DNA from: Candidatus Endomicrobiellum cubanum
Lineage (GTDB): Bacteria; Elusimicrobiota; Endomicrobiia; Endomicrobiales; Endomicrobiaceae
DNA length: 64,000 nt
Reading direction: 5' to 3'
NCBI GenBank assembly: GCA_031269735.1
Contig: JAISYS010000016.1
Location: 1 to 64,000 of the forward strand
Made by a program: the position numbers and the translations under genes. Positions 19,831-29,256 of this stretch are shown here, piece by piece. The notes below the pieces were generated by a model that saw only the letters and a program-made list of their open reading frames with translations, was not told the DNA's origin and did not search any database. Positions within the stretch are counted from its first letter, which is position 1, and every line of letters begins with the position of its first letter.

Positions 19831-20988
19831 ATGATTAGATTTACAACATCAGGAGAATCTCACGGCAAAGCTTTAGTTGCAATTATTGAAGGTATCCCAG
19901 CAGGACTTAAAATCAATCAAGAATACATAAATAAAGAACTTTCGCGCAGACAACAAGGGTATGGGCGCGGAAAAAGAATGCTAATAGAACAAGACAAAGC
20001 AGAAATACTTTCTGGTGTTAGGCATCAAAGAACCTTAGGGTCTCCTATAACTTTATTAATCCCAAATAAAGATTATAAAAATAATCAAGATATAATGTCT
20101 CCATTTTCTTATACAAAAGTCGTTAAACCACTTTTAAAGCCTCGTCCTGGGCATGCAGACTTGCCAGGACTTATTAAATATGGACTAGAAGATGTAAGAG
20201 ATATTTTAGAAAGAGCTTCTGCAAGAGAGACTGCAGCTAGAGTTGCAGTTGGTGCTGTGTGCAAGACTTTTCTAAAAGAATTTAAAATAGACATTATGTC
20301 TTATACTTTGCAGGTTGGAAATGTTATATCCGATGTAAGTGCTGTTCAAAAAGGGGAATTTTGGAAAAATGTTGAAACGTCTTCTTTAAAATGTCCAGAT
20401 ATTAAAGCAGAGTTACAAATGCGGCGTCTTATAGATAGAGTTTTAAAAAAAGGTGATACTCTAGGTGGTAAAGTTGTAGTTGTGGCAAAAAATGTCCCTA
20501 TAGGCCTTGGAAGTCACACTCAGTGGGATTTAAAATTTGATGGTAGACTTGCTAGGAGTTTAATTTCAATTCAAGCTGTAAAATCTGTTGAGTTTGGGCT
20601 TGGTGTAAAACTTGCCGAAACTTTAGGTTCAGCAGCGCATGATGAAATTTTTTATAGTAAAAAAAATGGTTTTTATAGAACAACAAATAGGGCGGGAGGA
20701 ATAGAAGGTGGCCTGAGTAATGGAGAACCTATAACTATAACCTGTACTATGAAACCTCTACCTTCACTTGTGAACTCTTTAACTTCTGTAAACTTAGAGA
20801 CTAAAAAAATGTCAAAAGCTGAAGTTGTACGTAGTGATGTTTGTGCGGTTGCATCTTTAGGAGTTGTTTGTGAATCTGCTCTAGCTTGTGAAATTGCAAG
20901 TGCTTTTAAAGAAAAATTCGGTGCAGATTCTTTGAATGATATTAAGAATAATTTTAATTCATATAACAAGAGACAGAAGGCTTTATAA
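19831..20988 (+). CDS. aroC: Chorismate synthase
   Basis: FTTSGESHGKAL, RRQQGYGRGKRM, RASARETAARVA. Confidence 0.97.
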   Translation: MIRFTTSGESHGKALVAIIEGIPAGLKINQEYINKELSRRQQGYGRGKRMLIEQDKAEILSGVRHQRTLGSPITLLIPNKDYKNNQDIMSPFSYTKVVKPLLKPRPGHADLPGLIKYGLEDVRDILERASARETAARVAVGAVCKTFLKEFKIDIMSYTLQVGNVISDVSAVQKGEFWKNVETSSLKCPDIKAELQMRRLIDRVLKKGDTLGGKVVVVAKNVPIGLGSHTQWDLKFDGRLARSLISIQAVKSVEFGLGVKLAETLGSAAHDEIFYSKKNGFYRTTNRAGGIEGGLSNGEPITITCTMKPLPSLVNSLTSVNLETKKMSKAEVVRSDVCAVASLGVVCESALACEIASAFKEKFGADSLNDIKNNFNSYNKRQKAL

Positions 20989-21510
20989 ATGAAGCATTCC
21001 ATAGTGCTTATTGGTTTTATGGGGACTGGAAAGACTGAGGTTGGTAAGGTTTTGTCTAAGAGACTTAAGTTTAATTTTTTTGATATAGATAACCTAATAG
21101 AAGAAAAGACGGGCCTTAAAATAAATAATATTTTTAAAAAGTTTAGAGAAAACTATTTTAGACAAATAGAAGCGCAGATTGTAAAGGAAATTTCAAAAGA
21201 GGATTTTGCAGTAATTGCTTGTGGCGGAGGGACAGCCTTAAATAGAGATAATATTGCAATTTTAAGAGCAAAAAGTGTAATAATTAACCTCTATGCTTGT
21301 GCTGAGGTTATATATGAGCGGATCAAAAAGAATAATGATAGGCCTATTTTAAAATGTCAAGATCCTTTAATTAAAATAAAAGAACTTTTACAAGTCAGGA
21401 AAGATGTATATATAAATTGTGATTTTTCTTTTAATACAGGTGGACTTTCAATATTGGAAGTTGTTGAAGGTCTTATAAATAAGATCAATTGGTTCCATTT
21501 TTGTGTTTGA
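20989..21510 (+). CDS. aroK: Shikimate kinase
   Basis: LIGFMGTGKTEVGK, DIDNLIE, ACGGGTALN. Confidence 0.95.
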   Translation: MKHSIVLIGFMGTGKTEVGKVLSKRLKFNFFDIDNLIEEKTGLKINNIFKKFRENYFRQIEAQIVKEISKEDFAVIACGGGTALNRDNIAILRAKSVIINLYACAEVIYERIKKNNDRPILKCQDPLIKIKELLQVRKDVYINCDFSFNTGGLSILEVVEGLINKINWFHFCV

Positions 21511-21588
21511 CAGATATTGATATATAAGTTTTAATATGTGGTATTACGTGGGTTTTTAGATAGACCCATTTATAACGGGATTATAAAA

Positions 21589-22425
21589 ATGGGCAAAAAA
21601 TATTCTATTACTCTTTTTTTGATGATATTTGTTAGTTTGTATTCATTTTGTCAGGGTATTCAAATTGAATCTTTAAATGGTAGACTTACAACGTCTTTAG
21701 GTATGGAATTTAGTAATTACTTGTATAAAGAACCTGGCTTTATGCAAGAAACTGGTACAAGGCATGGCTTTTTCACTGAATTTAGATTAAATGATTTTAT
21801 ATACTCTGATTCTTTTTTGGCTTTACAATTGCTATATGTGGGCAGGTCTATTGATTATGATGGCGCAACGATGAGTGGCGATTTGCTTAGGATAACTGAC
21901 GTAGAGGATTATTATTTAGAGGGAAGGCTTTTAAGGGGCACTGTTTTTCTCAAAGGTGGAAGTGTTGAACTTCATCCTTATTTCGGAATAGGATATAGAT
22001 ATCTTTATGATGATTTAGGTAGTACTCGTGGGCCTGGTGGATATGAAAGATTGCAAAGATACATATATTCTCCTATAGGTATAGATGTAATACATGATTG
22101 TGCAAACGATTTTGCTCTTTCTTTAAATGCAGAATATGATTTATTTTTATGGGGGCTTAATACGTCCGGTAAAAATTTATTTGGCGATGTAGGTGAAAAT
22201 TTTCATCAGTATGGTGGGTACGGATTTAGATTTTCTGGAAAAATTATTTATAAAAATAATCGACAATCTACCATATATTTAGAACCATTTTTTAGGTACT
22301 GGGATATAACTACTTCTGAAAAAATTTACTCTTTTGTAGAAGATAAAGAAAGCTATACTTACGAGCCAAATAATTTTACAAGAGAATATGGGATTCAATT
22401 AAAATTAGCTTTAGTTATGTTTTAA
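21589..22425 (+). CDS. Hypothetical outer-membrane beta-barrel protein
   Basis: Signal peptide MGKKYSITLFLMIFVSLYSFCQG; aromatic alternating strands. Confidence 0.5.
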   Translation: MGKKYSITLFLMIFVSLYSFCQGIQIESLNGRLTTSLGMEFSNYLYKEPGFMQETGTRHGFFTEFRLNDFIYSDSFLALQLLYVGRSIDYDGATMSGDLLRITDVEDYYLEGRLLRGTVFLKGGSVELHPYFGIGYRYLYDDLGSTRGPGGYERLQRYIYSPIGIDVIHDCANDFALSLNAEYDLFLWGLNTSGKNLFGDVGENFHQYGGYGFRFSGKIIYKNNRQSTIYLEPFFRYWDITTSEKIYSFVEDKESYTYEPNNFTREYGIQLKLALVMF

Positions 22426-22457
22426 TCAAACAAGCTTGAAGTGTTTATGGAGCAACA

Positions 22458-23165
22458 ATGTTAAAGAAGATGTTGAGTTTGTTGTTAGTATTTTTTAATT
22501 TCAATATTGCTTCTTTTGCTGTAAAAACATATGTAGTAGATACTCCTACATATGGGTCATTAAGTTATGGTTCATACGATTTCGGGTTTAGATGTTTTTC
22601 TAGTGGCAATGTGCTTTCTAATATTGATTTTGGTGTTTTCAAATTTTTAAATATAGGAATGTCTTGGGAGATAGATAAACTTATTGGCTACGATAATATA
22701 AAAGTTGCTATACCTACTTTAAATGTTAAGTTAAAAATTTATGAAGGCAGCATGGTTTTGCCTGGCATTGCTATAGGTTATGATGGGCAGGGCTATTTTA
22801 TTGATACTAGTTTAAAAAGTGGCTATGTTCAAAAAGCTAGAGGTTTATATTTTGTATTAGGAAGAGAGATTTTTTTTGATGGATTTATATTAAATATTGG
22901 AGCTAATGTAAACGATTTTTCTGTAGTTAAGGTTTATGGGTTTATCAACTCAATGATTCCTATTTTTAAAGAAATTATGTATTTTATGACAGAATATGAC
23001 AATATAAATTATTTTCCAGATGCAAGGCTTAATTGGGGGTTAAAAGTATCTTTATCAGAGTATTTAGATGTTGATTGTATTGTAAGAGATTGTTTCGGCA
23101 AGGATGATATTACAAGGGTTCCAAATGAAAGAATTTTAAAGTTAAGTTATTCTGGAAAGTTTTAA
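22458..23165 (+). CDS. Hypothetical exported protein (YjbH-like barrel style)
   Basis: Signal peptide; barrel-like composition; ORF only. Confidence 0.5.
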   Translation: MLKKMLSLLLVFFNFNIASFAVKTYVVDTPTYGSLSYGSYDFGFRCFSSGNVLSNIDFGVFKFLNIGMSWEIDKLIGYDNIKVAIPTLNVKLKIYEGSMVLPGIAIGYDGQGYFIDTSLKSGYVQKARGLYFVLGREIFFDGFILNIGANVNDFSVVKVYGFINSMIPIFKEIMYFMTEYDNINYFPDARLNWGLKVSLSEYLDVDCIVRDCFGKDDITRVPNERILKLSYSGKF

Positions 23166-23216
23166 TTAGAGCTTTTAGAGAGAACCTAAAGCATTTATAA
23201 GAATTAATGAGGACAA

Positions 23217-24263
23217 ATGGAAATAACTTTTGATTTTGAAAAACCTATAGTAGATATGGACAAAAAAATAGAAGAGCTAAAGAAATCTGTCCAGAATGGA
23301 GATTTAGATTTATCTGACCAAATCAAAGATTTAGAAAAAACAAGAAACGAGTTAAAACAGAAAATTTACAGTTCTTTATCTGCTTGGCAAAAAGTGCAAA
23401 TTGCTAGGCATCCACAAAGACCATATTTTAGAGATTATGTAGACCTTATTTTTGAGGATTTTGTTGAACTTTCTGGAGATAGAACTTTTGGCAATGATCA
23501 AGCAATTTTGTGTGGAATAGCCACAATAGATGGAAGATCTGTTGTAGTGATGGGTCATCAAAAAGGGAGAACTTTAGAAGAGAACATGGAGAGAAACTTT
23601 GGCATGGCTCATCCAGAAGGGTATAGAAAAGCAATGCGAATTATGAAACTGGCTGAAAAATTCAATAGACCCATTATAACTTTTATAGATACTGCAGGAG
23701 CTTATCCTGGAATAGCTGCAGAAGAAAGAGGGCAAGCTGAGGCTATAGCTAGAAATTTAAGAGACATGTCGGATTTAAAAGTTCCTATAATAAGTGTAGT
23801 TATTGGAGAAGGTGGTTCTGGAGGAGCTTTAGGCATAGGGGTTTCAAATAGAATTTTATGTTTAGAAAACGCTTATTATTCTGTTATTTCTCCAGAAGGA
23901 TGTGCAGCAATACTTTTTAGAGATGGCTCGAAAGCTTCTCAAGCGGCTCAGGCGATGAAGTTAACAGCAAAAGATTTATTGAGCTTAAAAGTTATAGATG
24001 AAATTATAAAAGAGCCTTTAGGTGGAGCTCATTATGATTATGAAAAGACTGCATTAAATATTAAAACTTCTTTGAATAAATACCTTTCAATTTACGAAGA
24101 TATGACGAGTAAAAAGATTGTTGACGAAAGATACTTAAAATTTAGAAATATAGGTGTTTATGAATATGCGACTAAAAAAAGCAATAAAAATAAACCCTTA
24201 AAGAAAGCAAAAAAAACTTCAAAAAATAACAGAGGAGGAGCTAATGGCATTAGTCCCAGGTAA
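23217..24263 (+). CDS. accA: Acetyl-CoA carboxylase carboxyltransferase alpha subunit
   Basis: [17 protein letters not shown]..., [39 protein letters not shown]. Confidence 0.96.
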   Translation: MEITFDFEKPIVDMDKKIEELKKSVQNGDLDLSDQIKDLEKTRNELKQKIYSSLSAWQKVQIARHPQRPYFRDYVDLIFEDFVELSGDRTFGNDQAILCGIATIDGRSVVVMGHQKGRTLEENMERNFGMAHPEGYRKAMRIMKLAEKFNRPIITFIDTAGAYPGIAAEERGQAEAIARNLRDMSDLKVPIISVVIGEGGSGGALGIGVSNRILCLENAYYSVISPEGCAAILFRDGSKASQAAQAMKLTAKDLLSLKVIDEIIKEPLGGAHYDYEKTALNIKTSLNKYLSIYEDMTSKKIVDERYLKFRNIGVYEYATKKSNKNKPLKKAKKTSKNNRGGANGISPR

Positions 24264-25248
24264 ACAAATTTTAGAAGAAGCAAAGAAAAATGGGTATGGT
24301 GTAGGTGCGTATAATGTAAACAATATGGAACAAATTCAAGCTATTATGGCTGCTGCTAAAGAAACGAAATCTCCTGTAATTATTCAGGCAAGCAGGGGCG
24401 CTTTGAAATATTCTAATTTTACCTATTTAGGATATTTAATGAAAGCAGCAGTTATAGAAAACCCAGAAATTCCTGTTGCAATGCATTTAGATCATGGCAA
24501 CTCTTTAGACTCTGTTGTAAAAGCCATAGATTTAGGATTTTCGTCAGTTATGATAGATGGTTCTTTAATGGAAGATGGAAAGACAGCTTCAACTTATGAA
24601 TATAATGTAAAGGTTACACGTTCAGTTGTAGAGTATGCTCATGCAAGAGGAGTTTCTGTTGAGGCAGAAATTGGCACACTTGGTGGTATAGAAGATGGTG
24701 TAGGCTCAGGCAAAATTCATTTAACAGACCCTAAGGAAGCTAAAAAATTTGTGGACGAAACAGGCGTTGATTCCTTAGCTATTGCTATAGGAACATCTCA
24801 TGGAGCATATAAGTTTAAAGGTGCTGCAAATCTTGCCTTTGACGTTTTAAAAGAAATTAGGTCGTTGATAGATATCCCTATTGTTCTTCATGGGGCATCT
24901 TCTGTTCCAAAAGAGTTAATAGAAGAGGTTAATAAATACGGAGGTAAAATGCCTGGAGCTACAGGCGTTCCAATAGAAAGTTTACAAGAAGCAATTAAGC
25001 TTGGCGTATCAAAAATAAATGTTGATACTGATGGGCGACTTGCAATTACAGCAGCTATAAGAAAAGTGTTTACTGAGACTCCAGAAAAGTTTGACCCTAG
25101 AGATTATTTAGGCCTGGCAAGAACAGCTTTAACAAATCTTATAGTTTCTAAAATGAAAGCATTTAAAACCACAGGACATGCGGCTGATTATGTTCCAAAA
25201 ACTCTTGAAGATATGAAAAAGGAATATGCTTCAAAATCAAATTTGTGA
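24244..25248 (+). CDS. fba: Class II fructose-bisphosphate aldolase
   Basis: [39 protein letters not shown]. Confidence 0.95.
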   Translation: MALVPGKQILEEAKKNGYGVGAYNVNNMEQIQAIMAAAKETKSPVIIQASRGALKYSNFTYLGYLMKAAVIENPEIPVAMHLDHGNSLDSVVKAIDLGFSSVMIDGSLMEDGKTASTYEYNVKVTRSVVEYAHARGVSVEAEIGTLGGIEDGVGSGKIHLTDPKEAKKFVDETGVDSLAIAIGTSHGAYKFKGAANLAFDVLKEIRSLIDIPIVLHGASSVPKELIEEVNKYGGKMPGATGVPIESLQEAIKLGVSKINVDTDGRLAITAAIRKVFTETPEKFDPRDYLGLARTALTNLIVSKMKAFKTTGHAADYVPKTLEDMKKEYASKSNL

Positions 25249-25332
25249 TATCAAGTTTGACAACAAAAAAATATTCTATTACAATTTGTCCATGTAGTTC
25301 AGAGTGGAATAAAACATAAAAGGGGGGATAAA

Positions 25333-25620
25333 ATGTCTCTTTACGATGTAAAGAAAGTTCAGGTTTCCTCAGTCCTTAAAGTTTTGCCTATTGTTTTTGC
25401 AATTCTTGGTGCTACTATTGGTTTATTTACATTTTTCTTTTTTCCTACTGATTTAGCTACCGGTCTTGGTTTTGGTGCAAGATTATTATCTTGGGCTGTT
25501 TTTGTTGTTCTTTATACTGTGATTATGGCATTAGGTGCTATAATTGTGGCTTGGCTGTACAATTTTGTTGCTTCAAAATTCAATACCAGCGTTGTAGTTT
25601 CTCTTGAAGTAAAAGAATAA
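25333..25620 (+). CDS. Small two-TM membrane protein, unknown function
   Basis: Two hydrophobic helices; promoter TTGACA-17-TACAAT upstream at ~25257; terminator immediately downstream. Confidence 0.7.
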   Translation: MSLYDVKKVQVSSVLKVLPIVFAILGATIGLFTFFFFPTDLATGLGFGARLLSWAVFVVLYTVIMALGAIIVAWLYNFVASKFNTSVVVSLEVKE

Positions 25621-25626
25621 TATTTT

Positions 25627-25662
25627 TAACTACTCTGCCAAAATTTCTTGGCAGAGTAGTTA
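25627..25662 (+). terminator. Rho-independent terminator
   Basis: TAACTACTCTGCCAA / TTGGCAGAGTAGTTA perfect 15-bp stem. Confidence 0.85.
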
Positions 25663-25734
25663 ATTTTGAAACCTTCTATTTATTCAAATTGTTTGTGTTA
25701 TCCTAGAAAATAGTATCTTTGGAGTCTTCTGTCA

Positions 25735-26424
25735 ATGATAGAAAGTAAAATAATTATTGCTGATGATGACCAGGCCTTAACAAGTCTTCTTAAGAAAGTT
25801 TTTGAAGATGAAGGTTTTATGACTATTGCTTATAATAATACAGACGAAAGCTATAAAAAAATTTTAAAGTCAAAACCAGATCTTGTAATTGTTGATATCA
25901 AGATGCCCAGAGTTGGTGGCCTAGAGCTTACTAGAATGCTTAGGAAAAATCCTGTAACGAAAAATATTCCAATTATTATGCTTACTGTTGAGTCTACAGA
26001 AATGTGTAAAGTTGTTGGTTTGGAAAACGGTGCAGACGATTATGTGACAAAACCATTTAGTAATAGAGAGCTTGTAGCAAGAGCAAAATCTTTACTACGT
26101 AGAGTGCGTAGAAAAGACTGGGTTAAGAAATTAGAACATGATGGTCTCGTAATGTTATTGGATTCAAGAACTGTAACTTTAAACAAAAAACAAATTTCTA
26201 TGCGTCCAAAAGAATTTGATTTGTTATATATACTTATGTCTAAACCAAATATAGTTTTAAATAGAGAATTTATTTTAGAAAATGTGTTTGAATATAATGC
26301 AGTAGTTACTACTAGAACTATAGATACTCATATAAAAAATTTACGTCATCTTTTAGGACCTTGGTCAGAACATATTAGGACTGTTTTTGGTTTAGGGTTT
26401 AAGTTTGTGCCATCCTCAAAATAA
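25735..26424 (+). CDS. OmpR/PhoB-type response regulator
   Basis: IIADDDQAL, VDIKMPRVGG, DDYVTKPFSNREL; C-terminal winged helix TRTIDTHIKNLRHLLG. Confidence 0.95.
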   Translation: MIESKIIIADDDQALTSLLKKVFEDEGFMTIAYNNTDESYKKILKSKPDLVIVDIKMPRVGGLELTRMLRKNPVTKNIPIIMLTVESTEMCKVVGLENGADDYVTKPFSNRELVARAKSLLRRVRRKDWVKKLEHDGLVMLLDSRTVTLNKKQISMRPKEFDLLYILMSKPNIVLNREFILENVFEYNAVVTTRTIDTHIKNLRHLLGPWSEHIRTVFGLGFKFVPSSK

Positions 26425-26458
26425 AAGCTTTTTTTGATTTTAGAGAAATTCCTTAGTT

Positions 26459-28636
26459 TTGTATTTAGAGGCTAATTTGAAAATTTTCAAAAAAGCAGCT
26501 TATGTGTTTCTTTTAAATTCTTTTCTAATAAATTGCATGTCATCTTATTGTTTAGCTGGAGCCGGAGCTTCATCTGGACAAATTCTAGCATATAATCCAA
26601 ACCCTGTTACTATTGCAATGGGAGATGGTGGTTGTGCGTTATTGTTAGACAAACCCAGTGCTGCAATTTTAAATCCTGCTTCTACCATAGGTGCTTATAG
26701 AATTGTTGCTTCTGTAAATAATGCGTCACTGTTTTCAGATATACAGTACAATCATATAGGAGCACAGTTTCCTACAGAAATTGGTAACATTGGTCTATCT
26801 GCAATGTATGCTGGATATGGGAATATAGATTATACAGATAGTTTAGGGAATCCAATAAAAGAAGAGTCATCAAACGATTTAGGGTTTATTTTAAATTATG
26901 CAATAGACTTAAAAAAGACAATCCCTATAGAAGCTCTTTATGGAGGTATAGGGATAAACTTAAAAGTTATAAGAGGTGCTTTATGCTCTTATGAAACAGA
27001 AGCGATAGCTGTTGATGCTGGAACAATCTTAAGTCTTTCTTCTATAGATAATTTTTATTTAGGCGTAGCTTTAAAAAATTTCGGTACTAAGCTTAAGTTT
27101 TTAAGTGAAAGTTTTAACTTGCCTCAATGTTTAGCTGTAGGACTTGCTTACCAAGAAGACGATTTTTACAATTTTAAAGTAGCTTTAGATTATAATAATC
27201 AACTTTTTTCAGATGATTTTTTTTCTATAGGGGCTTCTTTTGAACCAATTTATTTTTTAGATTTAAGAGCGGGTTTAAAACTTACTGAAGATTCTTTTGA
27301 TTTGGACGCGAGATTTGGTTTCGGTGTAGATTTTCAAAATTTAAATATAGACTACTCTTATGTTCCTCAAAATAATCTTGTAGGTACGCATAGTATAACT
27401 TTAAGTTGTGCTTTAGGAAGGTTTACTTCAGAAAAGGTAGCTTACGATTATTACATGCAAAATCATTTTAGAGAAGCTGTTAATTTATATAACAAAAAAG
27501 ACTATATACAAGCAAAAAAAGAGTTTGATGATATACTTTCTGTTTATCCAGAACATGTTAAGTCACAAATGTATTTGAAAAAGATTAACAATAAGCTTGC
27601 AGAAGTTGAATTGTATAATGCTGAAATTATCAATGGTTATATGAGAAAAGCCAATAATGCTTTGAAGAAAGGAGACATTGTAAAAGCAAAAAAGAATTTC
27701 AATAAAGTTTTAGATATGGACTCTGTAAACTTGCTTGCAAAAAAAGGTTTGGAGCAAGCAGATGATTATTCCAATCAAGTTTCTATTGAAATGCAAAGAG
27801 ATAAAAATAGAGCTAGGATAGAATATTTATGGGACAGATCTCAAAAATTTTATAAAGAGGAAGATTTAGTACATGCCAGGAAATATTTAGGTTTAATTTT
27901 AGATTTAGATTCTAAAAATAAACCAGCTCAAGATCTTACAACAACTATAGATAATCATCTTGCAAAAGCAGCGTCTGATAAAATTCAAGAATTATATAAA
28001 CAAGGTATAGAGTTGTTTGAAAAAGGCAAATATCAGGAATCAATAATGTATTTTCAAGCAATTGTTATAGCTAGTCCAAATAGAAGAGATGTTAAAGATT
28101 TAATAGAAAAGGCTCAAAAAGGTATTGAAGAACTAAATAAGTATGATAAAAATAAAAAGTCAATAATTTTACAAAATAAAATGATTAAAGAGCTAGAAAA
28201 TAATTTTAATAAAGCTTTAAAGTATTACGACAAGCGTGATTTTGTCGATGCTATGAACTATTTTAAAATAAGCAAAGAAATAGCAGACAAATATTCTTTT
28301 GTTGACTACTCTAAAAAAGCTCAAGAGCATATTGTAAAAATAGGTTATGATTTATCTGATATATATTATAAGCAAGGTCTTGGTCTTTCAAAAAAGAATA
28401 ATTTTGAACAAGCTTTAAAAGAATATAAAAGGGCGTTAGAATACAATTCTGAAAATTCACTTGCTTTATTTGAATATAAAAGAATTGGAGAAGAGATTGC
28501 TCAACAATATTATCAAGAAGGCATGCGGTTTTATAGTATAGGCAATTTTAACAAAGCTTCAGAGCTTTTAAGAAAATCGCTTACTTACAATCCTGACAAA
28601 ATGGAAGCTAAAAGAGCGTTGGAGAAAATGAGATGA
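26459..28636 (+). CDS. PorV/UPF0164-like N-terminal domain fused to TPR repeats
   Basis: SGQILAYNPNPVTIAMGDGGCALLLDKPSAAILNPAS N-terminus; repeated TPR-like FEKGKYQESIMYFQAIV... Confidence 0.7.
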   Translation: MYLEANLKIFKKAAYVFLLNSFLINCMSSYCLAGAGASSGQILAYNPNPVTIAMGDGGCALLLDKPSAAILNPASTIGAYRIVASVNNASLFSDIQYNHIGAQFPTEIGNIGLSAMYAGYGNIDYTDSLGNPIKEESSNDLGFILNYAIDLKKTIPIEALYGGIGINLKVIRGALCSYETEAIAVDAGTILSLSSIDNFYLGVALKNFGTKLKFLSESFNLPQCLAVGLAYQEDDFYNFKVALDYNNQLFSDDFFSIGASFEPIYFLDLRAGLKLTEDSFDLDARFGFGVDFQNLNIDYSYVPQNNLVGTHSITLSCALGRFTSEKVAYDYYMQNHFREAVNLYNKKDYIQAKKEFDDILSVYPEHVKSQMYLKKINNKLAEVELYNAEIINGYMRKANNALKKGDIVKAKKNFNKVLDMDSVNLLAKKGLEQADDYSNQVSIEMQRDKNRARIEYLWDRSQKFYKEEDLVHARKYLGLILDLDSKNKPAQDLTTTIDNHLAKAASDKIQELYKQGIELFEKGKYQESIMYFQAIVIASPNRRDVKDLIEKAQKGIEELNKYDKNKKSIILQNKMIKELENNFNKALKYYDKRDFVDAMNYFKISKEIADKYSFVDYSKKAQEHIVKIGYDLSDIYYKQGLGLSKKNNFEQALKEYKRALEYNSENSLALFEYKRIGEEIAQQYYQEGMRFYSIGNFNKASELLRKSLTYNPDKMEAKRALEKMR

Positions 28637-28974
28637 TTAAAAAATGTCTTGCTCTATTTTTAACAATGTCATACTTTTTTTCTTTTGCAAATGCTATCAA
28701 AGTATACCCAAACCCATGGATTCCTGAAAGCAAAAATAGTTCTCAAGGGACTTTATCTGGAGGCATTACTTTTGCAGAATTACCAACGGATGGAGGGGAG
28801 ATAGACATTTACAGCATTTTTGGGGAGATTGTACGCAAGTTAAGATGGGATTACGGTTCAACAGTAAATTGGGATGGGAAAAACGACCAAGGGGAATATA
28901 TTGCAAGTGGAGTATATATGTGGACTATTAAAGGCAGCAATTCTAAAAACACAAAAATTGTTGTGATAAGATAA
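28633..28974 (+). CDS. Exported protein with FlgD-like / YPNP sorting-type Ig domain
   Basis: YPNPWIPE...EIDIYSIFGEIVRKLRWDYGSTVNWDGKNDQGEYIASGVYMWTI. Confidence 0.7.
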   Translation: MIKKCLALFLTMSYFFSFANAIKVYPNPWIPESKNSSQGTLSGGITFAELPTDGGEIDIYSIFGEIVRKLRWDYGSTVNWDGKNDQGEYIASGVYMWTIKGSNSKNTKIVVIR

Positions 28975-29124
28975 AGAAATTATAATTTACGTTTACAAAA
29001 AGTTCACACAGATATATGGTGAATATATTGTTTGGTAGTATACTAAATAGTGGAAGCCTTAAGTACAAAAATTAATTTGTAACAAAAGGAGGTAAATCAA
29101 AAAATTAAAAGCGTTGCTCTTAAA

Positions 29125-29229
29125 GATCTACCTAAACCCTCTAATGCGTACAAATGCTGTAAATTTTAACGCATCAGTGTTTTCCCAAATGGCGGTGTTA
29201 AGGATATGCATTAAGGTTTTTAAGAGGCC
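29125..29229. repeat. Family B copy with internal deletion (R4)
   Basis: GATCTACCTAAACCCTCTAATGCGTA ... TTAAGGATATGCATTAAGGTTTTTAAGAGGCC. Confidence 0.65.
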
Positions 29230-29256
29230 TTTAACTAAAGTAAAAGGGAGGCTGTC

